Shown: positions 25,860 to 33,080 of the stretch, piece by piece | Layout of the letters: each line of letters starts with the position of its first letter | Position numbering within the stretch: position 1 is the stretch's first letter | Assembly: GCA_021083345.1 (NCBI GenBank) | Contig: JAJGRE010000007.1 | Location: forward strand, 1 to 64,000 | Direction: 5' to 3' | Length of the DNA: 64,000 bases | DNA from: Calditrichales bacterium MX18-03 | GTDB taxonomy: Bacteria > Bacillota > Clostridia > Lutisporales > Lutisporaceae | Position numbers and translations under genes: made by a program | Notes under the pieces: model-generated | Databases searched by the model: none | What the model saw: the letters and a program-made list of their open reading frames with translations, nothing else | Told to the model about the DNA's origin: nothing

Positions 25860-26186
25860 CTACTTTATGATCAGCCTGATTTTTTTCTTCCGCAGCAAGT
25901 CCTTGGCCAGCGGCGTGACGATGTCCCCCCGGTTCACGACAAACTCCTCAACACCCTTGAGGTCATGCAGATCCTTTTCCGTCACGATCCTTTTCCCGCC
26001 GGCAGCCTGAGCCACCCTCTGAGCAGTATCGCAGTCTCCGATACGCTCTGCCGGCTTCCTTTTCAGCAGGCTTTCCAGTGACACCATATGCTTTTCAATG
26101 CCGGAGGGCATGGGTTGCCGGTGCGGGTTCATCCGGCGCTCCAACTCCTTCAAAATAGCGGTTGTAAATGTTCTGACCTCTTTCAT
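25860..26186 (-). CDS. Small microcompartment-cluster protein of unknown function
   Basis: 108 aa. The C-terminal half reads VTEKDLHDLKGVEEFVVNRG then DIVTPLAKDLLRKKKIRLI. This resembles the short G-x-IVTPxAxDxxRxxxIR motif seen at the ends of several microcompartment-associated proteins (for example EutT/EutQ-neighbour families). The N-terminal 20 residues could form an amphipathic helix. Start ATG follows GGAGGGATACTCC. No enzyme motif is seen; a cargo adaptor or assembly role is possible. Confidence 0.6.
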   Translation of the reverse strand: MKEVRTFTTAILKELERRMNPHRQPMPSGIEKHMVSLESLLKRKPAERIGDCDTAQRVAQAAGGKRIVTEKDLHDLKGVEEFVVNRGDIVTPLAKDLLRKKKIRLIIK

Positions 26187-26228
26187 GGAGTATCCCTCCG
26201 CAAAAAAATTTGTTTCAACATGCTTTTT

Positions 26229-26259
26229 GGCAATAGGCGATAGGCTGATGCCTATTGCC
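26229..26259 (-). promoter_or_regulatory. Hairpin inside the shell-protein operon
   Basis: Perfect ten-bp stem GGCAATAGGC / GCCTATTGCC (26229-26238 / 26250-26259) flanked by a further partial TATTGCC repeat. It lies between a hexamer gene and the downstream small-protein and vertex genes. It may lower downstream expression or protect the shell-gene mRNA 3' end. No T-run follows on the minus strand. Confidence 0.5.
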
Positions 26260-26277
26260 TATTGCCTTTCTGTGTTT

Positions 26278-26559
26278 CTACTTCTCGCTCTTCAAAACAA
26301 CTCTTTCAACTTCCGCATGAGGTCTCGGAATGACGTGGACGGAATGCAGCTCTCCCACTGCCCTGGCAGCCTCTGCACCTACCTCTGTGGCTGCTTTTAC
26401 CGCACCGACATCGCCTCTGACCATGACGGTCACCAGACCGAAGCCGATCTTCTCAAAACCTGTGATAGTAACATTGGCTGCCTTCACCATGGCGTCCGCT
26501 GCCTCGATTGCACCCACCAAGCCCTTTGTTTCAATTAAACCCAATGCTTCTCCGTTCAT
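26278..26559 (-). CDS. BMC-domain hexameric shell protein (BMC-H), copy 1
   Basis: 93 aa, single Pf00936-type BMC domain: [21 protein letters not shown] at the N-terminus, [17 protein letters not shown] in the centre and [11 protein letters not shown] at the C-terminus. This is the PduA/EutM class that tiles shell facets around a small pore. ATG 26559 follows AAGGAGG. It is one of three hexamer genes in the cluster. Confidence 0.96.
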   Translation of the reverse strand: MNGEALGLIETKGLVGAIEAADAMVKAANVTITGFEKIGFGLVTVMVRGDVGAVKAATEVGAEAARAVGELHSVHVIPRPHAEVERVVLKSEK

Positions 26560-26590
26560 TTTGTATCCTCCTTATTTTATAAATAGTGTA

Positions 26591-26929
26591 CTATGCATGA
26601 TGTGTTTCGCTTTTCCCTGTTTCCAGCTTTTTTTCATAAGCTGCATTGAACTGCACAATGAGCTTATCCAGCTCCTCATGAGGCCTGGGTATCACATGGC
26701 TGGACAATACCTGTCCGACCTTGCCTGCAGCCTCGACGCCGGCTGCTACAGCCGACTTGACGGCTGCCACCTGCCCCACTATTTCAATGGTAACGCTGAT
26801 GGCCTTTCCGGCACCGATAACCTTCTCGCAGCCCACAAGCACCACTTCGGCATTCTTGCATGCCGCGTCCAGCGCAGTTACTGCCGTAGCCATTCCGATT
26901 ACTTCAATCAAGCCTAATGCACCCTTCAT
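26591..26929 (-). CDS. BMC-domain hexameric shell protein (BMC-H), copy 2, with C-terminal tail
   Basis: 112 aa. A BMC domain (ALGLIEVIGMATAVTALDAA, VTIEIVGQVAAVKSAVAAG, HVIPRPHEELD) is followed by about 22 extra residues with a Lys/Glu-rich tail ending in ETHHA. I start it at ATG 26929, which gives the usual MxxALGLIE beginning; GTG 26950 inside the end of the upstream gene is the alternative. The pore-facing stretch differs from copies 1 and 3, so pore selectivity may differ. Confidence 0.93.
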   Translation of the reverse strand: MKGALGLIEVIGMATAVTALDAACKNAEVVLVGCEKVIGAGKAISVTIEIVGQVAAVKSAVAAGVEAAGKVGQVLSSHVIPRPHEELDKLIVQFNAAYEKKLETGKSETHHA

Positions 26930-26939
26930 AACCCGTATC

Positions 26940-27287
26940 TCACTTTCCACGATGATTATAGAGCTTTCCTATAGAAACCAGACTGACCAGTTTTTCCTTA
27001 CCCGGTGAATTTTGAGTCTGCTGCACAGACGTTTGAATTTCCTGCTTGACGCCTCTCAGCTCTTCCAGTGTCACCATGCGTTTGTTTGTGCTATATATCG
27101 CTCTGTCTGCATCTGTATGCTTGCTGTGTAAAAGTCCCTTCAGCAGATTATCTGTCAGAAGCTTTTCCTGCTCCGATCTGAGATTGACAGCCGATGCGGA
27201 TTCTTCGGCAATTTCAATGATACCGGCTGCTTTTCCTTCTTTTTGCAGGGTGTTTCTCAATATGGCCGCCATCAACGGATTTGCCAT
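26940..27287 (-). CDS. Unknown protein between shell genes
   Basis: 115 aa, not recognised. The N-terminal ANPLMAAILRNTLQKEGKA could form an amphipathic helix like known encapsulation peptides. The rest is helical and polar, with a Gln/Ser-rich stretch (KQEIQTSVQQTQ) and a short KLVSLVSIGKLY end. Start ATG follows GGGGGTGGGCGC. It is flanked by hexamer genes 11 nt upstream and, by overlap, downstream, so it is very likely a component or assembly factor of the compartment. Confidence 0.6.
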   Translation of the reverse strand: MANPLMAAILRNTLQKEGKAAGIIEIAEESASAVNLRSEQEKLLTDNLLKGLLHSKHTDADRAIYSTNKRMVTLEELRGVKQEIQTSVQQTQNSPGKEKLVSLVSIGKLYNHRGK

Positions 27288-27298
27288 GCGCCCACCCC

Positions 27299-27583
27299 CT
27301 ACAGCAAGTCCATCATGGTTATGAACCTGATGACTTCTTCATGAGGCCTGGGAATCACATGAAACGCAATCAATTCCCCCAGGTTCCGGACGGACTGTCC
27401 TCCAACTGCCACAGCAGACTGCACAGCCGCTACATCACCATCCACCATGACGCATACAAACCCGGAGCCTACCACCTTGAAGCCGGCAACAGCCACATCC
27501 GCCGCCTTTAGCATAGCATCCGTCGCTTGAACTGCTGCCACATAGCCCCTTGTTTCAACCATTCCCAATGATTTCTTGATCAT
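27299..27583 (-). CDS. BMC-domain hexameric shell protein (BMC-H), copy 3
   Basis: 94 aa, single BMC domain: KSLGMVETRGYVAAVQATDAM, VMVDGDVAAVQSAVAVGG and HVIPRPHEEVI. Its ATG overlaps the UbiD stop codon (ATGA), so shell and decarboxylase synthesis are coupled. This tight link supports the decarboxylase acting in or at the compartment. Confidence 0.96.
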   Translation of the reverse strand: MIKKSLGMVETRGYVAAVQATDAMLKAADVAVAGFKVVGSGFVCVMVDGDVAAVQSAVAVGGQSVRNLGELIAFHVIPRPHEEVIRFITMMDLL

Positions 27584-28929
27584 ACAAAATAGTCCTCCGG
27601 TCTAAATTTATCCCAACCCGGAATCTTCGTCCGCTCAAACTTACCGGTCAGGCTTCCCAAGGGCGCCGTGGCATCGATGCCCATCTTGGCTGTCACGCCC
27701 CGAAGCTCATGCGTGGGCTCCAGTGGCGAGCCCTTGGCCCCCGGTATGATGACCACATCCCGGTCAGCCTGGGTTCTGGTGGCAATTGCCCATTCCACAT
27801 CCCTGGGGTTGAAAACGTCCACATCCTCATCCACCACCACCACATGCTTCACATCCTTGTTGCTGGCCAGAGCAGCCAGTATGGCACTCTTTCCGTCGCC
27901 TTCATTTGTCTTCCTGATGGAGATGATAGCATGGAACCTGCAGCCGCCCACTGTGGGAAGATGTACTGCCTTCACCGCGGGAACCATCATCCGGACATGC
28001 TGGTACAGGAACATTTCCCGCATCAGGCCGTTTGGCAGTACATGCTCCGAACTGGATGGGAAGTTGAACTGGAAAATGGGATTATTCCGGTGACAGATGG
28101 CCGTTATCTCCATAATAGGCTGCATGGTTCCGCCGCCATAGTAACCTGCCATTTCTCCGAAGGGTCCCTCCATCTCTCTGACCTTGGGCGGGATGATGCC
28201 TTCAATGACCATTTCGGCGTGGGCAGGTACGAGAAGGTCAACGGTTTCACACTTTACCAGCTCCAGGGGTTCTCCCCTCAATGCACTGTCTACCTCATAC
28301 TTATCCAGACCGAATATCTGGGAGTTGACCTGTGATGCCACCATAAAGATGGGGTCATAGCCCAATATGACAGCCAACTCAAGGGGTTTATTCCGCTTAT
28401 CATAGTCCATCACCTGATCCAGCAGCATCGGGGACTCGATCAGTACGCTGAGACGGTTACCTCCCAGCACCTGGAGCCGTCTTACCGACGTGTGGACCTT
28501 CCCGGTACTCCCATCCTTGATTGCAACGATACCTGCCGTAATATAGGGATTGGAGTCTTTTTCATGGAAAGTCGGCACCGGCATCATCCTGCCGACATCA
28601 ATACCCCGTCTGACGATATTCTCCTTTACCGGTCCGCTGCTCAATACCTTGTACGGTTTCGGACCTGCAACTGCATTCATCAATGGGAAAACCAGCGCTT
28701 CGCTGTCAACCGAAAGCAGGTCGGCATATCTTTGCCTGTCTCCGCAGATCCCGGCGACGGCGGGCATTTGATAGCCCTTCACCTTGTTGAAGAGGATGGC
28801 TTTAGTGCCGTTGAACCGCTTCACCAGAGCGCCCATCTCAAATCTGGGATTGACCTCCCTTTGGCATATCAGAAGCTGTCCCTTTTCCTCCAGGCTTTTC
28901 ATGTAAGCCCGCATCGACTGCTTCTCCAT
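27580..28929 (-). CDS. UbiD-family prenylated-FMN decarboxylase
   Basis: 449 aa. Visible family features are DSNPYITAGIV, TSVRRLQV with the conserved Arg, and EGPFGEMAGYYG carrying the two Glu residues of the E-R-E catalytic set, plus FPSSSEHVLPNG. UbiD enzymes reversibly decarboxylate unsaturated, aromatic or heteroaromatic acids using prenylated FMN, metal and potassium. The partner prenyltransferase gene lies 1 nt upstream. Start follows CGAGGAGGAAATAAA. In this purine cluster 4-amino-5-imidazolecarboxylate is a fitting substrate, giving 4-aminoimidazole; this is inferred from context. Confidence 0.9.
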   Translation of the reverse strand: MEKQSMRAYMKSLEEKGQLLICQREVNPRFEMGALVKRFNGTKAILFNKVKGYQMPAVAGICGDRQRYADLLSVDSEALVFPLMNAVAGPKPYKVLSSGPVKENIVRRGIDVGRMMPVPTFHEKDSNPYITAGIVAIKDGSTGKVHTSVRRLQVLGGNRLSVLIESPMLLDQVMDYDKRNKPLELAVILGYDPIFMVASQVNSQIFGLDKYEVDSALRGEPLELVKCETVDLLVPAHAEMVIEGIIPPKVREMEGPFGEMAGYYGGGTMQPIMEITAICHRNNPIFQFNFPSSSEHVLPNGLMREMFLYQHVRMMVPAVKAVHLPTVGGCRFHAIISIRKTNEGDGKSAILAALASNKDVKHVVVVDEDVDVFNPRDVEWAIATRTQADRDVVIIPGAKGSPLEPTHELRGVTAKMGIDATAPLGSLTGKFERTKIPGWDKFRPEDYFV

Positions 28930-28930
28930 T

Positions 28931-29506
28931 TTATTTCCTCCTCGTCAGCCTCTCTTCTCCCCATCTTGCCGAGAGACTGTGTTCGATCGAAAAAGCATCC
29001 AGTATTTTGCCCACCATGGCGCCCACAATATCCGCTATGCTCTCAGGGTGGTTGTAAAAGCCCGGTGAGGCCGGCATAATGGTAACCCCGGCCCTGGATA
29101 GCTTCAGCATATTTTCCAGGTGGATTTGGTTCAAAGGCGTTTCCCTGGGAACAATGACCAGCTTTCTGCCTTCCTTCATGATGACATCGGCGCTTCTGGT
29201 GAGCAGGCTGTCGGAATAACCGTTGGCGATAGCAGCCATGGTCTTCATTGAGCATGGCACAATGACCATCCCGTCCGTCTTGAAGGTGCCGCTGGCCGTA
29301 GGCGCAAACAGATCCTCCGCTTCGTACAGGTAGTCCGCCATCTTCAGCATGTCGGCCCGCTCGTAGCCGCATTCATGGACCATCACCTTTTCACCCATTC
29401 CGGACATGACCAGGTGGGTCTCTATGCCGAGCTGCCGCAGTGCCTGCAGCAGCCCGACGGCGTATATGGCCCCGCTTCCTCCGGAAATACCGATCACTAA
29501 TCTCAT
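28931..29506 (-). CDS. ubiX: UbiX-family flavin prenyltransferase
   Basis: 191 aa. Family motifs: VIGISGGSGAIYAVGLLQAL at the N-terminus, PCSMKTMAAIANG in the middle and RETPLNQIHLENML with the conserved Arg and Glu. It prenylates FMN with dimethylallyl (pyro)phosphate to make the UbiD cofactor. ATG 29506 has GGAG 6 nt upstream; a longer in-frame start overlaps the upstream gene. Pairing with the adjacent UbiD gene is the usual arrangement. Confidence 0.93.
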   Translation of the reverse strand: MRLVIGISGGSGAIYAVGLLQALRQLGIETHLVMSGMGEKVMVHECGYERADMLKMADYLYEAEDLFAPTASGTFKTDGMVIVPCSMKTMAAIANGYSDSLLTRSADVIMKEGRKLVIVPRETPLNQIHLENMLKLSRAGVTIMPASPGFYNHPESIADIVGAMVGKILDAFSIEHSLSARWGEERLTRRK

Positions 29507-29519
29507 GTAAGTCTCCTTC

Positions 29520-30131
29520 TTACTCAACCTTATTTTCTTTGTCTCCGCCGCCGGCCCATGGGTCTTCACCGTTCTCCCATGCCCGGATGTATTCGTCTAT
29601 GGTCATGACCTTTGTAAAAATACTCAGGTCTACCAGACCGTGCTTGTGCATTTCTTCGTTCTTGGAATGAACCCCGTCGCTCAGCGTGATGACCTTGTAT
29701 GCATTGGCCAGTGCATCGGCAGCAGTGGATCTGACACAGACATTGGTCCATACGCCGGTCACCACCACCGTATCGATATCCTCTTCCTTCAGGTAAAGGT
29801 TCAGGTCGGTATGCTGGAAGCCGCTGTGCCTTCTCTTTTGAACGATGTACTCTTCGCCCTCCGGCTTCAGCTCCGGTATGAAGTCGGAGCCCCAAGTGCC
29901 CTTGACGGCATGAACCGGCCTTACTCTGAAATCCGCATCGTTCTTTCTGTGGGCTTCCTGTATATGAATGATCTCAACCTCATTCTTGCCTTCTGCCCGT
30001 CTGTCCCGTACCCATTGGAACAGCCTTTGCAGGTCGGGGACGATGAGCTCACCGCCCGGGCACCGGAGGGGCGCCTTTTCGCCTACAAAATCATTCAGCA
30101 TGTCAATTACCAGTATACCATGCCTTGGCAT
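29520..30131 (-). CDS. Isochorismatase-like cysteine hydrolase, candidate ureido-amidohydrolase
   Basis: 203 aa. The catalytic triad is recognisable as Asp10 (VIDMLNDF), Lys99 (IVQKRRHSGF) and Cys132 (GVWTNVCVRSTA). This matches ureidoacrylate amidohydrolase, N-carbamoylsarcosine amidase and nicotinamidase relatives, which hydrolyse carbamoyl or amide groups. The C-terminus has a short Gly/Lys-rich tail. It is 13 nt upstream of ubiX and 15 nt after the cyclic amidohydrolase. It would fit removal of the carbamoyl group from 4-ureido-5-imidazolecarboxylate; this is inferred. Confidence 0.85.
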   Translation of the reverse strand: MPRHGILVIDMLNDFVGEKAPLRCPGGELIVPDLQRLFQWVRDRRAEGKNEVEIIHIQEAHRKNDADFRVRPVHAVKGTWGSDFIPELKPEGEEYIVQKRRHSGFQHTDLNLYLKEEDIDTVVVTGVWTNVCVRSTAADALANAYKVITLSDGVHSKNEEMHKHGLVDLSIFTKVMTIDEYIRAWENGEDPWAGGGDKENKVE

Positions 30132-30146
30132 ATTTTTCTCTCCCTT

Positions 30147-31685
30147 CTAGTCTATTTCATTGCCTATATTGCGTCTGTGCACGTTGTTGAACAGGTCTGA
30201 AGACACTGCCCTATAATGCTGGAACTTAAGCTTCCGCTCCAATTCCTGTATGCTTTGCCGCTTGATATGCTTCCCAAAGCCCGGTTTGACCAGGATCTTC
30301 CCTTGCAGCTCATCAGCTGCTTCCTCATAGACCAACGTGCCGCGGACCACCGTCTTGACTACCTTCCCCTTCAACTTCATGCCGTGGAGGGGCGTATACT
30401 TGTTCTTCATGAAGGATACATCCTTATGGATCGCCCATTCCTTTTTCAGGTCGATGATGGTCAGGTCCGCATCCGAGCCCATGGCCATAGCCCCCTTCTT
30501 AGGGAACAGGCCGTAATGCACAGCTGCGTTCTTGCTCAGCACTTCTACAAGCTTTTCCAGGGTGAGCCTGCCTTTGTTGTAGCCTTCGCTGACCAGAATG
30601 TTGACCATGGTCTCTGTCCCAGGGATTCCGGGGAAGGCGGTCCAAATGTTCATGCCCGGCGCATCCTTTTCTACCGGTACTTCGTCCTGGTCTTTATTGG
30701 CCTGTATCTTGTAAGGTGCGTGGTCGGTAGCCACAAAATCAACGCTACCGTTTGCCAGTCCTTCCCAGAGCTCGGCGTTGTCCTGCTTGGTCCGCAGCGG
30801 CGGTGCGATTTTGGCCATAGCCCCATACTCCGTCATTGCCTCAGGGGCATTCAAGACCAGATAATGGGGGCAAACCTCCGATGTGACCTTCAATCCCCTT
30901 CTTTTAGCTTGTGCAATCAATCTTGCGCCAATACCCGTACTCATATGCACTACATGATAACGTGCCTCTGTCTCTTCTGAGAAAGCAATGCCCAGCTCAA
31001 TAGCGGCTTTTTCTGCCAGCTCCAGTCGGGCTTCGGACCAGGCCGGCCCATCGGTCCTGCCCTGGCCTCTCAACTTGTTGACATAGTAGTCGCACATTGC
31101 AAAGTTCTCTGCATGCACACCAACTGGAAGGCCGGTCTCGGCAACTACCTTGAATACTTCATGCATTTCGGGATCCGTTACTCTATTGTAAGTCGGCACT
31201 GAAGGCGTCATATATACCTTAAAAGCCACAACCCCTGCATCCGCTTGTTCCTTTACGTTGTGAAGCTTGCCTTCCCTTACGTCTTCACCGGTTACACCGC
31301 CCCACATTGCATAATCGACGATAGCCTGCGGACCCACTGCTGCCAGCTTCTCATTGAGTGAGTCCACATCCCTGACCGACCTGGGGGATGAGCAGCAGGG
31401 CATGTCGATAATGGTGGTGACCCCGCCTGCAGCCGCCTGGCTGGTTCCTGTCAGAAAAGTCTCCCTGTGTGTGAAGCCCGGGTCCATAAAATGCGTATGG
31501 GAGTCGATACAACCCGGAAGGACCAGATTGCCCTCCGCATCGATGATCGTCTCTGCCTCTGCCCCTTCAACATCTGCCAGAAAACCCACAATCTTCTCAT
31601 CCTTGATCAGGATATTGGTCATTACTGCATCATTTCCATTCATCATCGGAATCAAAGCATTCTTGACGATAACGTCATACTTCAT
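30147..31685 (-). CDS. Dihydropyrimidinase/allantoinase-type cyclic amidohydrolase, candidate xanthine amidohydrolase
   Basis: 512 aa. Binuclear metal ligands are all visible: PGCIDSHTHFMDPG (HxH), the Lys to be carboxylated in VVAFKVYMTP, GVHAEN, VVHMSTG and ATDHAPY. The family opens cyclic ureides such as dihydropyrimidines, hydantoins and allantoin. The protein is about 50 residues longer than usual; the additional C-terminal segment after residue 470 is helical and basic and could be a cargo peptide. Start follows AAGGAGGTTTGTCTC. In this setting hydrolytic opening of the xanthine pyrimidine ring is the best-fitting role; allantoin or hydantoin hydrolysis are alternatives. Confidence 0.85.
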   Translation of the reverse strand: MKYDVIVKNALIPMMNGNDAVMTNILIKDEKIVGFLADVEGAEAETIIDAEGNLVLPGCIDSHTHFMDPGFTHRETFLTGTSQAAAGGVTTIIDMPCCSSPRSVRDVDSLNEKLAAVGPQAIVDYAMWGGVTGEDVREGKLHNVKEQADAGVVAFKVYMTPSVPTYNRVTDPEMHEVFKVVAETGLPVGVHAENFAMCDYYVNKLRGQGRTDGPAWSEARLELAEKAAIELGIAFSEETEARYHVVHMSTGIGARLIAQAKRRGLKVTSEVCPHYLVLNAPEAMTEYGAMAKIAPPLRTKQDNAELWEGLANGSVDFVATDHAPYKIQANKDQDEVPVEKDAPGMNIWTAFPGIPGTETMVNILVSEGYNKGRLTLEKLVEVLSKNAAVHYGLFPKKGAMAMGSDADLTIIDLKKEWAIHKDVSFMKNKYTPLHGMKLKGKVVKTVVRGTLVYEEAADELQGKILVKPGFGKHIKRQSIQELERKLKFQHYRAVSSDLFNNVHRRNIGNEID

Positions 31686-31743
31686 GAGACAAACCTCCTT
31701 TTAATGTAAAGGAACACACCTTGCTCGAGTTACGGGTATTTCT

Positions 31744-31771
31744 CTTATAATAAGGAATGTCCCTTTGTGAA
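31744..31771 (-). promoter_or_regulatory. Possible internal promoter
   Basis: Minus-strand -35 TTCACA (31766-31771), 16-nt spacer, -10 TATAAG (31744-31749). The spacer contains the partial palindrome AAGGGACATTCCTT. It lies in the 98-nt gap between the formiminotransferase gene and the cyclic amidohydrolase gene. Confidence 0.35.
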
Positions 31772-31783
31772 TATGGTGTTGGA

Positions 31784-32689
31784 TTAAACCAGGTCCAGCA
31801 AGTGATTCTCAAGAATCTGCGTGCGGTCGAAATTCTCGATGCCCATATAGAACTCCAGCGAGTTAATGAGCGATTCCATTGGAACGACCCCTACCAGTTC
31901 GCTGCCCACAACGGGAACCCCGTATCTTGAAGCCTCCAGCTTCACAAGCTCAAAGGTCCGGTAGAGAGGGGTATTCACATAATCGAACATGTTCATGGAT
32001 ACGCATACCTGATTGCGGTCCTCAAATTTCAAGCCTACGGAACGGACAGTGGTAAAGCCGCCGCTGGGTCCCCTCATGGCCTTGGCGATCTTCTTGGCGA
32101 TCTCAAGGTCCGGTGTGCCCAGAATGACGTTGAAGGCAACCAGCGGATTGGTGCCTGCACTGACGATGGTGGCCCCTGCCGTAGGATGAAGGGCTGCCGG
32201 ACCGATATCCGGTCTCCTTTCCTCGGTATGGGCTACCTGCTTCAATCCTTCGTACTGCCCTTTCCGGATAAAATCCAAGGCCTTCCGCTCCGGTTTCCGG
32301 GCATTTTCTCCGGTAAAGAAAACCGGTACATTGAACCGCTTGTAAACTTCCTGACCGATCTCCTCTGCCAGTGCTGTGCACTCTTCCAATGTAATGTTCT
32401 TCAGCGGAAAAACCGGAATGGTGTCTTGTGCCCCGATCCTGGGATGGGATCCGGACTGCTCCTCCATGTTGATCAATTCAATGGATTTGCCTGCCAGGCT
32501 CAGGAGCGCTTCCTTCAGGGGCTCCGGTTCACCGATCAGGGTAACCACCGTCCTGTTGAAATCTGCATCCGGATGGTAGTCAACCAACTTAACACCTTTG
32601 ACATTTCTGACCTGATCCACGATCTTCTCCACAACTTCGGTTCTTCTACCTTCGCTGAAATTCGGTACTGCCTGAATATACTTTGCCAT
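31784..32689 (-). CDS. Formimidoyltransferase (FTCD N-terminal type)
   Basis: 301 aa, matching the two-lobed formiminotransferase part of FTCD without the cyclodeaminase. Motifs: AVPNFSEGRR at the start, DYHPDADFNRTVVTLIG, GSHPRIGAQDTIPVFPL and LHPTAGATIVSAG. The family moves a formimino group to tetrahydrofolate, commonly from formiminoglutamate. No histidine-degradation genes are nearby and the row is purine-related, so formiminoglycine as donor (glycine formimidoyltransferase) is a good inference. The start follows GGGAGGCGTCGT. Confidence 0.88.
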   Translation of the reverse strand: MAKYIQAVPNFSEGRRTEVVEKIVDQVRNVKGVKLVDYHPDADFNRTVVTLIGEPEPLKEALLSLAGKSIELINMEEQSGSHPRIGAQDTIPVFPLKNITLEECTALAEEIGQEVYKRFNVPVFFTGENARKPERKALDFIRKGQYEGLKQVAHTEERRPDIGPAALHPTAGATIVSAGTNPLVAFNVILGTPDLEIAKKIAKAMRGPSGGFTTVRSVGLKFEDRNQVCVSMNMFDYVNTPLYRTFELVKLEASRYGVPVVGSELVGVVPMESLINSLEFYMGIENFDRTQILENHLLDLV

Positions 32690-32808
32690 ACGACGCCTCC
32701 CAACCCTTCTTTTTCTTATATGGTTTCATTTTTTATCTGATGCTGATTCCCTCGCGGCCAACCTCCAATCCAATTTTATGCGGATTATGAGGTTTTCATT
32801 TGTATTCA

Positions 32809-32836
32809 ATTGTTTTAAAGTAAAATCCTTTGTATA
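32809..32836 (+). promoter_or_regulatory. Putative PucR-type site, copy 1
   Basis: ATTGTTTTAAAG followed by TAAAATCCTTTGTATA. It shares its core with copy 2 on the other strand and lies upstream of the leftward catabolic operon. Assignment to PucR rests on the neighbouring regulator gene. Confidence 0.35.
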
Positions 32837-33010
32837 CTATTAACAAATAAACCCCAGGCAGACAGCTATTGCCAGCGCCTTTGTTGTATGTATGTCATAA
32901 CGCGCCGGCCTATTGCATTGCAAGCCTTCAGCCATTGCCGTCCCGCCTCCCCCGCTGCTGCTCCCGCTGCCGGTTTACTGAATCCTATGATGCCTTATTA
33001 TTGTTTTAAA

Positions 33011-33035
33011 TCACCAAAGGAATTTTAGAAACAAT
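33011..33035 (-). promoter_or_regulatory. Putative PucR-type site, copy 2
   Basis: Read on the minus strand, ATTGTTTCTAAAA followed by TTCCTTTGGTGA. TTCCTTTGGTGAT fits 10 of 13 positions of the B. subtilis PucR box (WWWCNTTGGTTAA) as I remember it. It is placed about 45 nt before the cyclase start codon. Confidence 0.4.
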
Positions 33036-33080
33036 AGCTAATAATATATATGCAAAAGAACAAATTTTAGGAGGTTTAAC

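Larger units (their letters stand above)
32690..33080. promoter_or_regulatory. Divergent control region of the purine island
   Basis: This 391-nt gap separates the leftward catabolic block from the rightward cyclase gene. No coding sequence is supported. It contains two copies of a shared motif (TAAAATYCCTTTG within ATTGTTT-flanked sequence) in opposite orientations, at 32809-32836 and 33011-33035. It also contains AT-rich -10-like sequences (TAATAATATATA near 33037-33050) with poor -35 elements, which points to activator-dependent promoters. A GC-rich patch at 32920-32985 is unexplained. Confidence 0.55.

Noticed and set aside
31784-32689. Histidine-degradation formiminotransferase
   Set aside because: No hutH, hutU or hutI neighbours; the purine context favours formiminoglycine, although glutamate as product cannot be excluded.
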